Assembly: GCA_019637635.1 (NCBI GenBank)
Contig: JAHBVI010000007.1
Location: 29,248 to 93,247, forward strand
Origin: Anaerolineae bacterium
Lineage (GTDB): Bacteria; Chloroflexota; Anaerolineae; Promineifilales; Promineifilaceae
Direction of reading: 5' to 3'
DNA: 64,000 nucleotides
Part shown: positions 38,801-46,110 of the stretch, piece by piece
How the letters are laid out: each line of letters opens with the position of its first letter
How positions within the stretch are numbered: the first letter of the stretch is position 1
Made by a program: the position numbers and the translations under genes
Notes under the pieces: model-generated
Databases searched by the model: none
What the model was told of the DNA's origin: nothing
Seen by the model: only the letters and a program-made list of their open reading frames with translations

Positions 38801-39344
38801 TGTCGCCCACGCGGCCAAGCATAACCGGCCCGGTATTGATGCCCACCGAAAGGCGCAAGGATTGCAGGTCAGGAAGCTGGTTGAGCATCTCCTCGTCCAG
38901 CGAGTTTTTCAGGTCGGCCACAAAATCGCTGAGGGTGGCGCGCATTTGCAGGGCAGCGCGGATGGCCTGTTCGGGGTCGTCTTCATGGGCAATGGGCACG
39001 CCAAAGAGGCCCATGATGGCGTCGCCTAGATGTTTGTCAATGATGCCGCCTTGTTGGGTGATGGCATTGTCCAGCCGCCGCCAGAGGGCGTTGATGAGGT
39101 TGAGTACGGCCGTTTCCTGCATCCCGCCGGGCGCTGTACTCAAACCGGTTACTTTGGCAAAGATGACGGTGATTTGTTTGCGTTGGGCATCACGCGAGAG
39201 GGGCGCTTCCAGAGGGCGGGCAGCCGGACGCTGCCACAAATCGTGCAGCGCCGCCAGGGTGGTATTGGTAACGCTGTCGCCCAATGCGGCTCGCTGCGCC
39301 TCAATGGCGGCGATGGCTTTCTGGATGTGCTTGCGGTCTACCAT
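35808..39344 (-). CDS. Adenylate/guanylate-cyclase-like protein with AAA ATPase and TPR domains (C2-like half)
   Basis: 1178 residues from the internal ATG (VDRKHIQKAIAAIEAQ), which aligns with the start of the neighbouring paralogue; a TTG eight codons upstream lies in a palindrome. A class III cyclase domain (about 55-225) is followed by an AAA/STAND-type ATPase (Walker A GEAGLGKSRL) and TPR repeats to the C-terminus. In the cyclase domain the first metal-binding Asp is Lys64 (VIFAKVTGLS). The second is present (Asp108 in HLGDAIMGLFG), as are the transition-state Asn193 and Arg197 (GDTVNVASRLE). Alone it should be inactive or weak. The gene directly upstream has the opposite defects. Confidence 0.9.
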   Translation of the reverse strand: MVDRKHIQKAIAAIEAQRAALGDSVTNTTLAALHDLWQRPAARPLEAPLSRDAQRKQITVIFAKVTGLSTAPGGMQETAVLNLINALWRRLDNAITQQGGIIDKHLGDAIMGLFGVPIAHEDDPEQAIRAALQMRATLSDFVADLKNSLDEEMLNQLPDLQSLRLSVGINTGPVMLGRVGDSEEYTVIGDTVNVASRLERAAPPGGILISHDTYLLVRDTFNVEPLGPVTIKGRTEPIQVYLTIGVKPRIFYGAGRGVEGVETRMIGRDTEMAGLKAALQLAIGSRSGRAITILGEAGLGKSRLTHEFTTWAKSLPQGLLELKGRSYQHMRQIPYALFRNMLATFFGIQDNDPASVARQKLIQGIGQYQPGEAEEVRQRAFTIAQLLGLDLGPTAVTEALPATPTETDEDAAPQLRDLAYQYIRELIQNVTAVAPATLLFLEDLHWADDGSLELLEYLLPVCRQTPLLLIMLTRPVDVSLDSDNPLARHGKLMGQPGGAQVMFLQSLNESQSRELVLEILRKAPEIPGDLSDLIVSRAEGNPLFVEEMIKILIEDGVIIAGQDEWQVRRNQIPSARVPPHLNGVLQARLDRLSELERATLQRAAVVGRVFWDSAVIHMNETAVPATMPSETHAALQALEKREMVFKRQVSGFAGSQAYVFKHAILHQVAYESVLLRFRPGYHKQAGDWLAEQSGDRIAENAGLIAEHYEMAGERTAAAELYEMAAQRAQHAFDPELAIDYYRKALALLADQSHYAEWLLRLQEELGKLLQMRARFVEAAQVFMTMRFTAEEDGDLAAQARAWNGLAAIQHDQGKYKAMLDSARQAEQVSWLIGAEMELIRALLGQGEACLHMGDLPQALAVFERALQLSDRQEEIVARTQSLYLLCLTHVRDGRYEDAHQSIYQLQQQLSLLLTLDELHAAAATHYALGNLQNRLGQYDAAAASLLAALKLFRNLDVQIETGWALHRLGETARQRGNFHAAVPFYRKALSVANGIGYRYGRLEADADMGRVLVQLGNYDLAEEILQNVRQIAENEGLMAGWRRLPELYAFLSLVQLGKLQIDEAVKLARQGHDLAQSLGDAEVIGLTWRVLGRVLAALPINKQWVQVGDGRFDAAACFAQSLRLFEMLNGGGTASHRDQALTLWQWALFETANGQPELGERLQKRAKALAQPLNLALG

Positions 39345-39356
39345 GCAAAGTGTAGG

Positions 39357-39389
39357 AAATTGGTTCAATCTTCAAGATTGAACCAATTT
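39357..39389. repeat. Perfect palindrome AAATTGGTTCAATCTT-C-reverse complement
   Basis: 16-bp arms with a 1-nt loop. The central TCTTCAAGA is shared with the in-frame insert at 13957-13989. It lies in the 52-bp gap between the two cyclase genes, 12 bp upstream of the downstream gene's ATG, and would fold in a joint transcript. Confidence 0.88.
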
Positions 39390-39396
39390 GACACGA

Positions 39397-42300
39397 TCAA
39401 CTACCTGACATTAGTTCCTGTATGCGATCAGCTTCTTGCTGATGGCCTAATTTTACCAATAAAGCGCGGGCTTCCTGGGCCAGCGGTGCAGCCTCGGTCA
39501 TATGGTCGCGGCGCATTTCCAGCAAGGCCCAGGCGCGCAGGGTGCGGGCTTTGTCTAATTCGCCGGAGACGCCGATTTCGTCCAAAAGTTGGCGGCTGCG
39601 GCTGAAGCAAGCCACGGCGTCTACCGGCTTGTTGCTGATGATGGCTTGTTGATTCTTTTGGGGGATTTTCGCCAGGACGCCGCCCAATATGCGCCAGGCG
39701 ACGGCCGTTTCTCGTTTTACTCGTTTGATGGGGCGCTGCTGTAACGTGCGCTCGGCCAACGTGACGGCTTCGCGGGCTTTATCCTGGGCTTCGCTCAGGG
39801 CGTGGTCTTCCAGGTCTAGTTGGGCCAGCCCCACCAGGGCGGCCACACGCAGGAGGGGTTTGTCGGTTTTGCGAGACAGGCGATGGGCGCGTTCAAACCA
39901 GCGGGACGCCTGGTTGATGTGATCCTCTTGTTGGGCAATGTCCTGGGCGGTCGGCGTGGCGCTAAACGCCTGCGTCAGGTGCAGTTGGCCTAAATCATTG
40001 GCCAGATAGGCCAGGTAGAGCTGGTTTTGGCTGCGTTCGGCCAGCGCCAACGCCTGCTGGTAACTCTGTTCGGCGCGGTGGTAAGCGCCTTGCAGATAAT
40101 ACAACTGGCCCAGGCCATGCAAAGATAGAATGGCGCCAAAGCGGTCGCCGGCGTTTTGGGCAACTTCTAAGGCATTGTGGTAGTGGGCTACGGCCGTTGG
40201 TAAATTCCATTGCTCCGCAGCAATTTGCCCCAGTTGGGTGTGCATCAACGTTTCCCACATCGTTTCGCCAAAGGAGGCGAACATGTCGCCGGCCAGTTCG
40301 GTCATTTCCACAGCCTGATCATAGCGCCCCATTTCCCGTGCCAGATCGCCCACAAAGGCGCGGCTAAAGGCGCGCCCCGGTGAGGGATTCAGGCTGCGGC
40401 TTTGCGCATATACTTCGCGCGCCAATTCGGTGGCTACTTTGGACTGCCCGGCTGCCAGGGCAATCCACCCTCTGGCAGTTTGGGCGATGGTGGTAAAAGT
40501 GGCATCCTGGATGGATTGGGCAATTGTTTCGATGGGGCGAATGCTTTCCAGGGCGTGGCGCAGTTCGTCGGTGAGGAAGTGGCACAGGAATTCGCCGCTG
40601 TAGGCGCGGGCTATAGCCATTTGATCCAGGGTGTTGTTCGTGGCGGCGGCCTGCTGCATGGCCTGGTAAGCGGCGATGGCCTCGTCGAAACGCGCCTGTT
40701 TGCGCAGCACAACGGCTTCGCCTTCCAGCAATTTGATGCGCGCTGGCTGGTGTGGCGGGGCTTCCGGCAAGAGTTCCAAAGCGCGGCGGTAGTAAAAGGT
40801 GGCTGTTTCCAGGGCCAGGTCTATGCGGGCCTGGGTGGCGGCACGGCCGTACCAGTCAGCAGCCCGGTTGTGATCGCCGGCCTGGTGTAATTGGTGGGCA
40901 ATCAGGCGCAGCAGGCGGGTGGTGGTGGGCAGCGATTGGCCGGCCAGCCAGGCGGCTGCCTGGGTATGGTAAGCGGCGGCTGTTTGGGGGGCGATGGTGG
41001 CATAAATGGCCTGCTGCAAGCGATCATGGCGGAAGTGGTATTGGTGGGTGTTGGGCACGGCCGTGCCCACAGCCCGCCGAATCCAGTTTGCCTGTATGAG
41101 CGCCTGTAAATCATGCTCCAGGTTCACCGCGCCCATGTGCAAATCATCGGCTACCAGTTCCAATAATCCGGCATCCCAAAAGGTAGGGCCAAAGATGGCG
41201 GCGCGCTGCAAAATCTGGCGCTGCGATTCCGGCAGCAGTTCCAGTTGCCCGCGCCACAAGTTAGGCACGGTTGGCGGCGAGGGCAATTCCAGCAGACGGC
41301 CCATATTGGCCTGCCAGCGCATATCGCTCTCTTCCAGAACACCGGCAGTGGTGAAAAGGCTCACCATCTCTTCCAGATCAAATGGATTTCCGGCAGCGGC
41401 GCTGCCAATGACATCCATCAACCGCATCGGTTGTGCCTCCAGCTTTTGCAGCAGTTCGGTCAGCAGATGGCGGGTATCAATGAGTGAGAGGGGCAGGAGC
41501 TGTATTTCGTGCCGTTCGGTGGTTTCTACCATGCGCCAGGACGGCCGTTTGTCAAACAGGGATGGCCGGGTGAGGCAGACAATCAGCAGCGGCAGATCGT
41601 GGCATACTTGCATGAGATAGTCCAGGAAGTCATACGAACCTTCGTCGGCGGCGTGGAAATCTTCCAGGAAGATAACGGTGGCGGCATAATTTTGGGCAAC
41701 GGCCGTGAGCAGATAAGCCAGGTCTTCAAAACCATTGCTGCGAATGTCCCGATGTTCCCGTCGCTGATCCAGGGATGCTTCCCAATATAGCGTCAGCGGT
41801 CGGGTGATCGCTTTTTGTGGCAGAGCCTCTTCGCTGTCGAACCCTAATAACTGGGTGATGTGTTCGGCGGCAGCTTTAGCTCTGTCGTAATCGTGGTCCA
41901 GTTCATTGAGCAGGCCGCGCACCAGTTTTTCACGGGTGACGACCGGGCTGTGTTGGGGGTGAATGTCGTATCGGTGGCCCAACAAAGAACGGATTAGCCC
42001 ATATGGTTTTTCGGATATACCCAGGCTGCCACTGCCTTTCATCACGCAGATGGACTCTGGCAGCAGGCTGATCAGCCGTTCAAACTCATACAGCAGGCGA
42101 GATTTGCCCACGCCGGCCTCGCCAACGACGGTGATGATTTGGGCCAGACTGTTATCAATAGCCACCTGTAATGCCTGCTGCAAGCTGCTCAATTCGTCCC
42201 CGCGCCCGACAAAGCGGGTTTCGGTGGACGCCGGTTCGCTGCTCATGGCAAAGGTGGCCTGTGGCAGTTCCCGCCGCACCACGTAGGTGGCATAAGCGGG

Positions 42301-42984
42301 TTCATTGTTGCTGAGGAAGATGGGAGGCTGTTCGTCTGCTTCAAAAAGGAGTTGAATACGCTCATACAGTTCGCCGGAAATGAGGACACTGCCAACGGGG
42401 GCGGCCTGTTCCAGTTTGTGGGCAACGGCGACGGTATCGCCAACGGCCGTGACCTCATCTGTGCTGCCTACCTGCCCAAAATAAACCGGGCCGATGTGCA
42501 GCCCCACCCGCATCTGGATGCGGCGTTCAGACCGGAATGGGCCGGTGCCAGACGCTATCCGCGCTTGCTGTTCATTAAACAAGGCCAGTTCCCACTGCAT
42601 GTCCAGCGCCGCCAGCATAGCCTGACGGGCTTCGTCACCTTTTGCCGGTGGCAGACCAAACAGGGCAATGACGCCATCGCCCAGGTGTTTGTCTATGACG
42701 CCGCCCCAATTGACAATGACGCGGTCTAGCTTGCGCCAGACAGCGTTAATAGCATCGCGGACTTCTTCCGCGTCCAGGAATTCAGACATGGAGGTGAAGC
42801 CAGACATGTCTGCCACCAGCACGCAGATATCCTCGTGCTGCTGCATGGTGGGGGGCGCTTGCACCGCTGCCAACTTCTCTTGCAAGGCCAGTAACGCGAC
42901 ATCTACGACTTCATTCTCGAACAAAACCCCGCGCTGTGCTTCGATGGCGACGATGGCTTCTTCAAGTTCATTTTGAGTAGACAC
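39397..42984 (-). CDS. Adenylate/guanylate-cyclase-like protein with AAA ATPase and TPR domains (C1-like half)
   Basis: 1195 residues with the same plan as the next gene: cyclase (about 48-220), ATPase (Walker A GEAGVGKSRL), then TPRs. Both metal-binding Asp residues are present, Asp59 (VLVADMSGFT) and Asp103 (HLGDGVIALFG). The transition-state pair is lost: Asn is Ala186 and Arg is Lys190 (GDTVAVAHKLE). This mirrors the C1 half of animal adenylyl cyclases. Domain order suggests that ATPase/TPR signalling controls nucleotide synthesis. It is first in a probable two-gene transcript. Confidence 0.9.
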   Translation of the reverse strand: MSTQNELEEAIVAIEAQRGVLFENEVVDVALLALQEKLAAVQAPPTMQQHEDICVLVADMSGFTSMSEFLDAEEVRDAINAVWRKLDRVIVNWGGVIDKHLGDGVIALFGLPPAKGDEARQAMLAALDMQWELALFNEQQARIASGTGPFRSERRIQMRVGLHIGPVYFGQVGSTDEVTAVGDTVAVAHKLEQAAPVGSVLISGELYERIQLLFEADEQPPIFLSNNEPAYATYVVRRELPQATFAMSSEPASTETRFVGRGDELSSLQQALQVAIDNSLAQIITVVGEAGVGKSRLLYEFERLISLLPESICVMKGSGSLGISEKPYGLIRSLLGHRYDIHPQHSPVVTREKLVRGLLNELDHDYDRAKAAAEHITQLLGFDSEEALPQKAITRPLTLYWEASLDQRREHRDIRSNGFEDLAYLLTAVAQNYAATVIFLEDFHAADEGSYDFLDYLMQVCHDLPLLIVCLTRPSLFDKRPSWRMVETTERHEIQLLPLSLIDTRHLLTELLQKLEAQPMRLMDVIGSAAAGNPFDLEEMVSLFTTAGVLEESDMRWQANMGRLLELPSPPTVPNLWRGQLELLPESQRQILQRAAIFGPTFWDAGLLELVADDLHMGAVNLEHDLQALIQANWIRRAVGTAVPNTHQYHFRHDRLQQAIYATIAPQTAAAYHTQAAAWLAGQSLPTTTRLLRLIAHQLHQAGDHNRAADWYGRAATQARIDLALETATFYYRRALELLPEAPPHQPARIKLLEGEAVVLRKQARFDEAIAAYQAMQQAAATNNTLDQMAIARAYSGEFLCHFLTDELRHALESIRPIETIAQSIQDATFTTIAQTARGWIALAAGQSKVATELAREVYAQSRSLNPSPGRAFSRAFVGDLAREMGRYDQAVEMTELAGDMFASFGETMWETLMHTQLGQIAAEQWNLPTAVAHYHNALEVAQNAGDRFGAILSLHGLGQLYYLQGAYHRAEQSYQQALALAERSQNQLYLAYLANDLGQLHLTQAFSATPTAQDIAQQEDHINQASRWFERAHRLSRKTDKPLLRVAALVGLAQLDLEDHALSEAQDKAREAVTLAERTLQQRPIKRVKRETAVAWRILGGVLAKIPQKNQQAIISNKPVDAVACFSRSRQLLDEIGVSGELDKARTLRAWALLEMRRDHMTEAAPLAQEARALLVKLGHQQEADRIQELMSGS

Positions 42985-43095
42985 AATAAATTCAACTCTG
43001 GGTTAGAAGTTTAAGCAAACAAATTATATGACATAAAATTCAATTCGACGATGCAAAACGTGGAGCGTGGTGCGTGAAATCTCACGCATCATGCA

Positions 43096-44151
43096 TTACA
43101 CTTGCTCTCCTATGACGAGTTCCGGTGGTTTGTCCACCTGATCCAGCCATTCGCTGACAATGTGAACACCCAGAACCGGCGCATAGATGTTGCGGGTGGT
43201 GGCGATGTCCGCATGGCCCAGGTATTCCTGCACCACTTCCAGCGGCATTCCCTCGCGGAGCAATTGGGTGGCCCGGAAATGGCGAAAGTCGTGGGCGGAT
43301 AGGGCCGGGTCCAGCCCCAGGGCATTGACGGCTTTTTTCACAATGTTGTGGGCGGCGGTGATGGACAGGCGGGCGCTTTGGGCGTTGCGGCTGTGGGCGA
43401 TAAACAGGGCCGGGTTGGCATCGGTGCGTTCGTTCAGGTAAGCCAGTATAGCGCGTTGGGCATACGGCCGTATGTGGATGGTGCGTGGTTTGCTGCCTTT
43501 GCCGGTGATGGTGGTGTGGCTGGCACGGCCGTGGCCCACGTGGGCGCGGTTCAATTGCACTACTTCGGAAATGCGGGCAGCGGTGGCATACAGCGTATGC
43601 ACCAGGGCGCGGTCGCGCAGCAAGGAGAGGCGGCGGTTGTAGCCGTCGTTTTCAGCCGGTAAAGGCAGGCTGTCGTAATACAGGATGATTTGAGGAATCT
43701 GTTGCCTGGCCTGATCCTGGTCAATGACGCTCTCCGCCGGATTGCGTTCCACCTGTCGCCGGGCGATTTGCTGCTGCAATTTGCCCAACTGCACACCGGG
43801 GGGCAGGTGGTCTTGCCCATCCAGATATAGCAGGTAGCCGATAACGGCGGAGGTATAGGTGGTGGCGGTGGCGCGGGCACGGTGCGCCAGCAGCCAGTTG
43901 CGAAAGCTGAGTACGTCGCCGGTGGTGAGCGCCGCCGGCGAGAGGGGCCAGGGGTCGGTGAGGGTGTAACCGGCACGGCCGTGATGCTGCAACCAGTCCG
44001 CAAAGAGGCGCAGCCCACTGCGGTAGGTGGTTTCTGTTTTGGCGCTCTTGACACCGGCTTCAAACAGAAAGCCTTGCTCCTCCTGCCAGGCCATTTCCGC
44101 CGGCGTGGGGCGACCGGAAACAGGCAAAATGTTAGCGTTTCGGTGTTGCAT
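43096..44151 (-). CDS. Tyrosine recombinase (XerC/XerD-like integrase)
   Basis: 351 residues from the ATG before QHRNANILPVSG; an in-frame extension of 13 codons is less likely. The N-terminal SAM-like core-binding domain is followed by the catalytic domain with Arg in ATAARISEVVQL, Lys in TGKGSKPRTI, His-x-x-Arg in HDFRHFRATQLL, His in LGHADIATTRNIY, and the nucleophile Tyr at the end of that motif. All catalytic residues are present. Neither phage genes nor an integron cassette array is adjacent, so it could be a chromosomal Xer or the remnant of a mobile element. Confidence 0.9.
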   Translation of the reverse strand: MQHRNANILPVSGRPTPAEMAWQEEQGFLFEAGVKSAKTETTYRSGLRLFADWLQHHGRAGYTLTDPWPLSPAALTTGDVLSFRNWLLAHRARATATTYTSAVIGYLLYLDGQDHLPPGVQLGKLQQQIARRQVERNPAESVIDQDQARQQIPQIILYYDSLPLPAENDGYNRRLSLLRDRALVHTLYATAARISEVVQLNRAHVGHGRASHTTITGKGSKPRTIHIRPYAQRAILAYLNERTDANPALFIAHSRNAQSARLSITAAHNIVKKAVNALGLDPALSAHDFRHFRATQLLREGMPLEVVQEYLGHADIATTRNIYAPVLGVHIVSEWLDQVDKPPELVIGEQV

Positions 44152-44190
44152 GGGTAAATAGTAACACACGGCCGTTTCCCTTTCTACCAC

Positions 44191-44376
44191 GATTCTGAAA
44201 ACCCACCCAGGGAGCGGCCCCTACCTGCCGAGAAATTTGTACGTGATCTGTACAAAATAATGACAAACTGGCAAATTTATGCTATGTTAAGTAAGTTAAG
44301 AAGTTCAACTTCTTTAGAGAAGTTAAACTTCTGGGCAAACTAATTTTTAGGCGGGTACTCATCATCGAGGTTTAGC
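44191..44376 (+). promoter_or_regulatory. Operator-promoter of the CarH-like gene
   Basis: A -35 ATGACA (44260-44265) and -10 TATGTT (44283-44288), 17 bp apart, precede the gene by about 90 bp. Three tandem 11-bp units end on the -35: TTTGTACGTGA (44236-44246), TCTGTACAAAA (44247-44257) and TAATGACAAAC (44258-44268). The first two share TGTAC, and they also form the dyad TTTGTAC-N7-GTACAAA (44236-44256). CarH repressors are known to bind 11-bp direct repeats containing such a core over the -35, so autoregulation is likely. The evidence here is pattern only. Confidence 0.55.
44299..44332. repeat. Two tandem palindromes AGAAGTTNAACTTCT in the leader
   Basis: Two perfect 15-bp palindromes, AGAAGTTCAACTTCT and AGAAGTTAAACTTCT, are centred 19 bp apart just after the -10 box. 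They could be a second operator. They also resemble the palindrome-arm-pair elements elsewhere in the window (compare 13957-13989), which is the alternative reading. Confidence 0.6.
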
Positions 44377-45688
44377 ATGGATGATCAAAAAAACACCTAT
44401 AACTTAAAGGCCGTCGTCATGGAGACCGGGTTAAAACCGGTGACGCTGCGTGCCTGGGAAAGACGCTACGGTTTACCAGAACCCAAGCGCACCGCCGGTA
44501 AACACCGGCTGTATTCGCAGCGCGATATTGACATGTTGAAGTGGTTATTGGCGCGCCAAAAGGAAGGCGTAACCATCAGCCAGGCGGTTTCTATCTGGCG
44601 CAACATGGAGGCCGATGGTCAAGACCCATTGGTGGCGGCTTCCCCCGTTTCTGGTTTTGCTTCGGTAACAACCTTGCCAGAGGGAATTGGCGAGCAGCTA
44701 TCTGATTTACGTCAGGCCTGGAAAGATGCCTGCCATGCCTTTGATGAGGCGCGTATTGACCAGATCATGACCCAGGCGTTTTCCCGGTTTCCCGTTGAAT
44801 TGGTCTGTCTGGAGGTGTTGCAAAAGGGTGTGGCCGAAATTGGCATGGCGTGGTATGAAGGAATGCTACAGTGCAGCAAGAGCATTTTGCATCGCCCAGG
44901 CCATGCGCCGCCTGGAGTTGGTGGCGGCCCAACCATTGCCCACCCGCCCGGAACGCATCCTGGTGGGCTGTGCGCCCAAAGATACCCACTCCCTCAGCGC
45001 GCTTTTGCTGACATTTCTGCTGCGGCGTTATGGCTGGGAAGTAGTTTATCTGGGGGCCGACGTGCCCACCGAGCAGTTGGTAGAGACGATAGAGGCGACG
45101 GCGCCAGACCTGGTGATTTTTACGGCGCAATTGTTGTCTACGGCCGTTTCTCTGCTCTCTATCTCTACCATTTTGGCGGAGCATCAGATTGCTTTTGCTT
45201 TTGGCGGCCTGGCTTTTATTACCATGCCCTCGCTGGCAGATCTTATCCCTGGCTATTTTCTCGGCCCTACATTGGTAGATGCGCCCCGCCAGGTGCAGCG
45301 CATATTTGCCAGAGACTTACCGGTCATTGTTCCCCCGCCATCTGACCCCGTGTACCAGACGGCGTCACGCCAATTTGAGCAACGCCGGGCGGCCATTGAA
45401 GCGACCATTTGGGGCAATTTTGACCAGATCGGTATGCCCCCCTATTTTTTGTCTGAGATTAACGGTTATTTTGGCCGGGATATTGGCGCCGCTCTCAAAC
45501 TAGGCGATATTGAACTGCTGGAAGCAAACCTGGACTGGCTGCTGGTTTTAATTGACAATCATGGCTGGCCGCGGGAATTGCTTAATGTTTACCTGCGGGC
45601 TTATAATGAAGCGGTGCAGACGCACTTGCCGATGGCTGAACACCCATTACGGGATTGGCTGGAACAGGCGATTCTGTCCGAAAGCTGA
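44377..45688 (+). pseudogene. CarH/LitR-type B12-dependent MerR regulator, interrupted by two one-base deletions
   Basis: The N-terminal MerR helix-turn-helix (LKPVTLRAWERRYGLPEP) is read in one frame up to about 44867. Bases 44868-44894 encode TVQQEHFAS in a second frame, and from 44894 the B12-binding domain (AQAMRRLELV, CAPKDTHSLSALLL, VVYLGADVPTEQL, FGGLAF) is in a third. Restoring one base near 44867 and one near 44894 rebuilds an uninterrupted protein of about 437 residues. It contains Trp159, nine residues, then Glu-His, the Wx9EH motif that places adenosylcobalamin in the CarH photoreceptor, and the axial His in DTHSL. Known CarH proteins are dark repressors of carotenoid and photoprotection genes, released by light. 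No such target gene is adjacent. Either a recent pseudogene or a sequencing/assembly error. Confidence 0.8.
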
Positions 45689-45704
45689 TAGAAGGAGTAA
45701 GCTG

Positions 45705-46076
45705 ATGGTAAAAGAGTTTCGAGATTTTTTGAGTCGCGGGAATGTGATGGACCTGGCAGTGGCGGTGATATTGGGGGCGGCCTTTACAGCCATTGTCAAT
45801 TCACTGGTCAATGACATCATTATGCCCTTGATTGGCGCGTTATTGGGCGGTCTGAATTTTGCCGACCTGACGGTGCAGGTGGGGGATGCGGTCATTGCTT
45901 ATGGCAATTTCATTCAGGCTATTGTCAATTTTGTCATCATCGCCCTTGTCATTTTTATGATCGTGCGTTATTACAACCGCATGGCGAGAAAACAGGAAGA
46001 AGCGCCAGCCGCACCGCCCGCGCCGGCCGAAGATGTGCTGCTGCTGCGGGAAATTCGGGATTTGCTCAAGAAATAA
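45705..46076 (+). CDS. mscL: Large-conductance mechanosensitive channel MscL
   Basis: 123 residues from the ATG after GAAGGAG. The N-terminal amphipathic helix (VKEFRDFLSRGNVMDLAVAV), TM1, a short periplasmic loop (GDAVIAYGNFIQAIV) and TM2 (NFVIIALVIFMIVRYYN) are followed by a C-terminal helix bundle (LLLREIRDLLKK). It opens under membrane tension and releases solutes after osmotic downshock. It starts 16 bp after the CarH-like gene, so it may share that transcript, and it ends at a strong terminator. Confidence 0.96.
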   Translation: MVKEFRDFLSRGNVMDLAVAVILGAAFTAIVNSLVNDIIMPLIGALLGGLNFADLTVQVGDAVIAYGNFIQAIVNFVIIALVIFMIVRYYNRMARKQEEAPAAPPAPAEDVLLLREIRDLLKK

Positions 46077-46109
46077 AAAAAGGGTGTACCGGTCAGGTAC
46101 ACCCTTTTT
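46077..46109. terminator. Bidirectional rho-independent terminator
   Basis: AAAAAGGGTGTACC and GGTACACCCTTTTT form a 14-bp perfect stem around the loop GGTCA. It has a T-run on both strands and sits between the stop codons of mscL and the EF-G paralogue, which converge. Confidence 0.92.
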
Positions 46110-46110
46110 G

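Noticed and set aside
44377..45688. Selenocysteine or programmed frameshift explaining the split CarH-like gene
   Set aside because: The halves are in different frames and not separated by an in-frame UGA, and two shifts in the same direction within 27 bp with no slippery site make programmed shifting unlikely.
43096..46076. Integron or genomic island bounded by the recombinase
   Set aside because: No attC-like arrays, no direct-repeat attachment pair and no tRNA gene are visible on either side, and codon use matches neighbouring genes (ACGGCCGT present).
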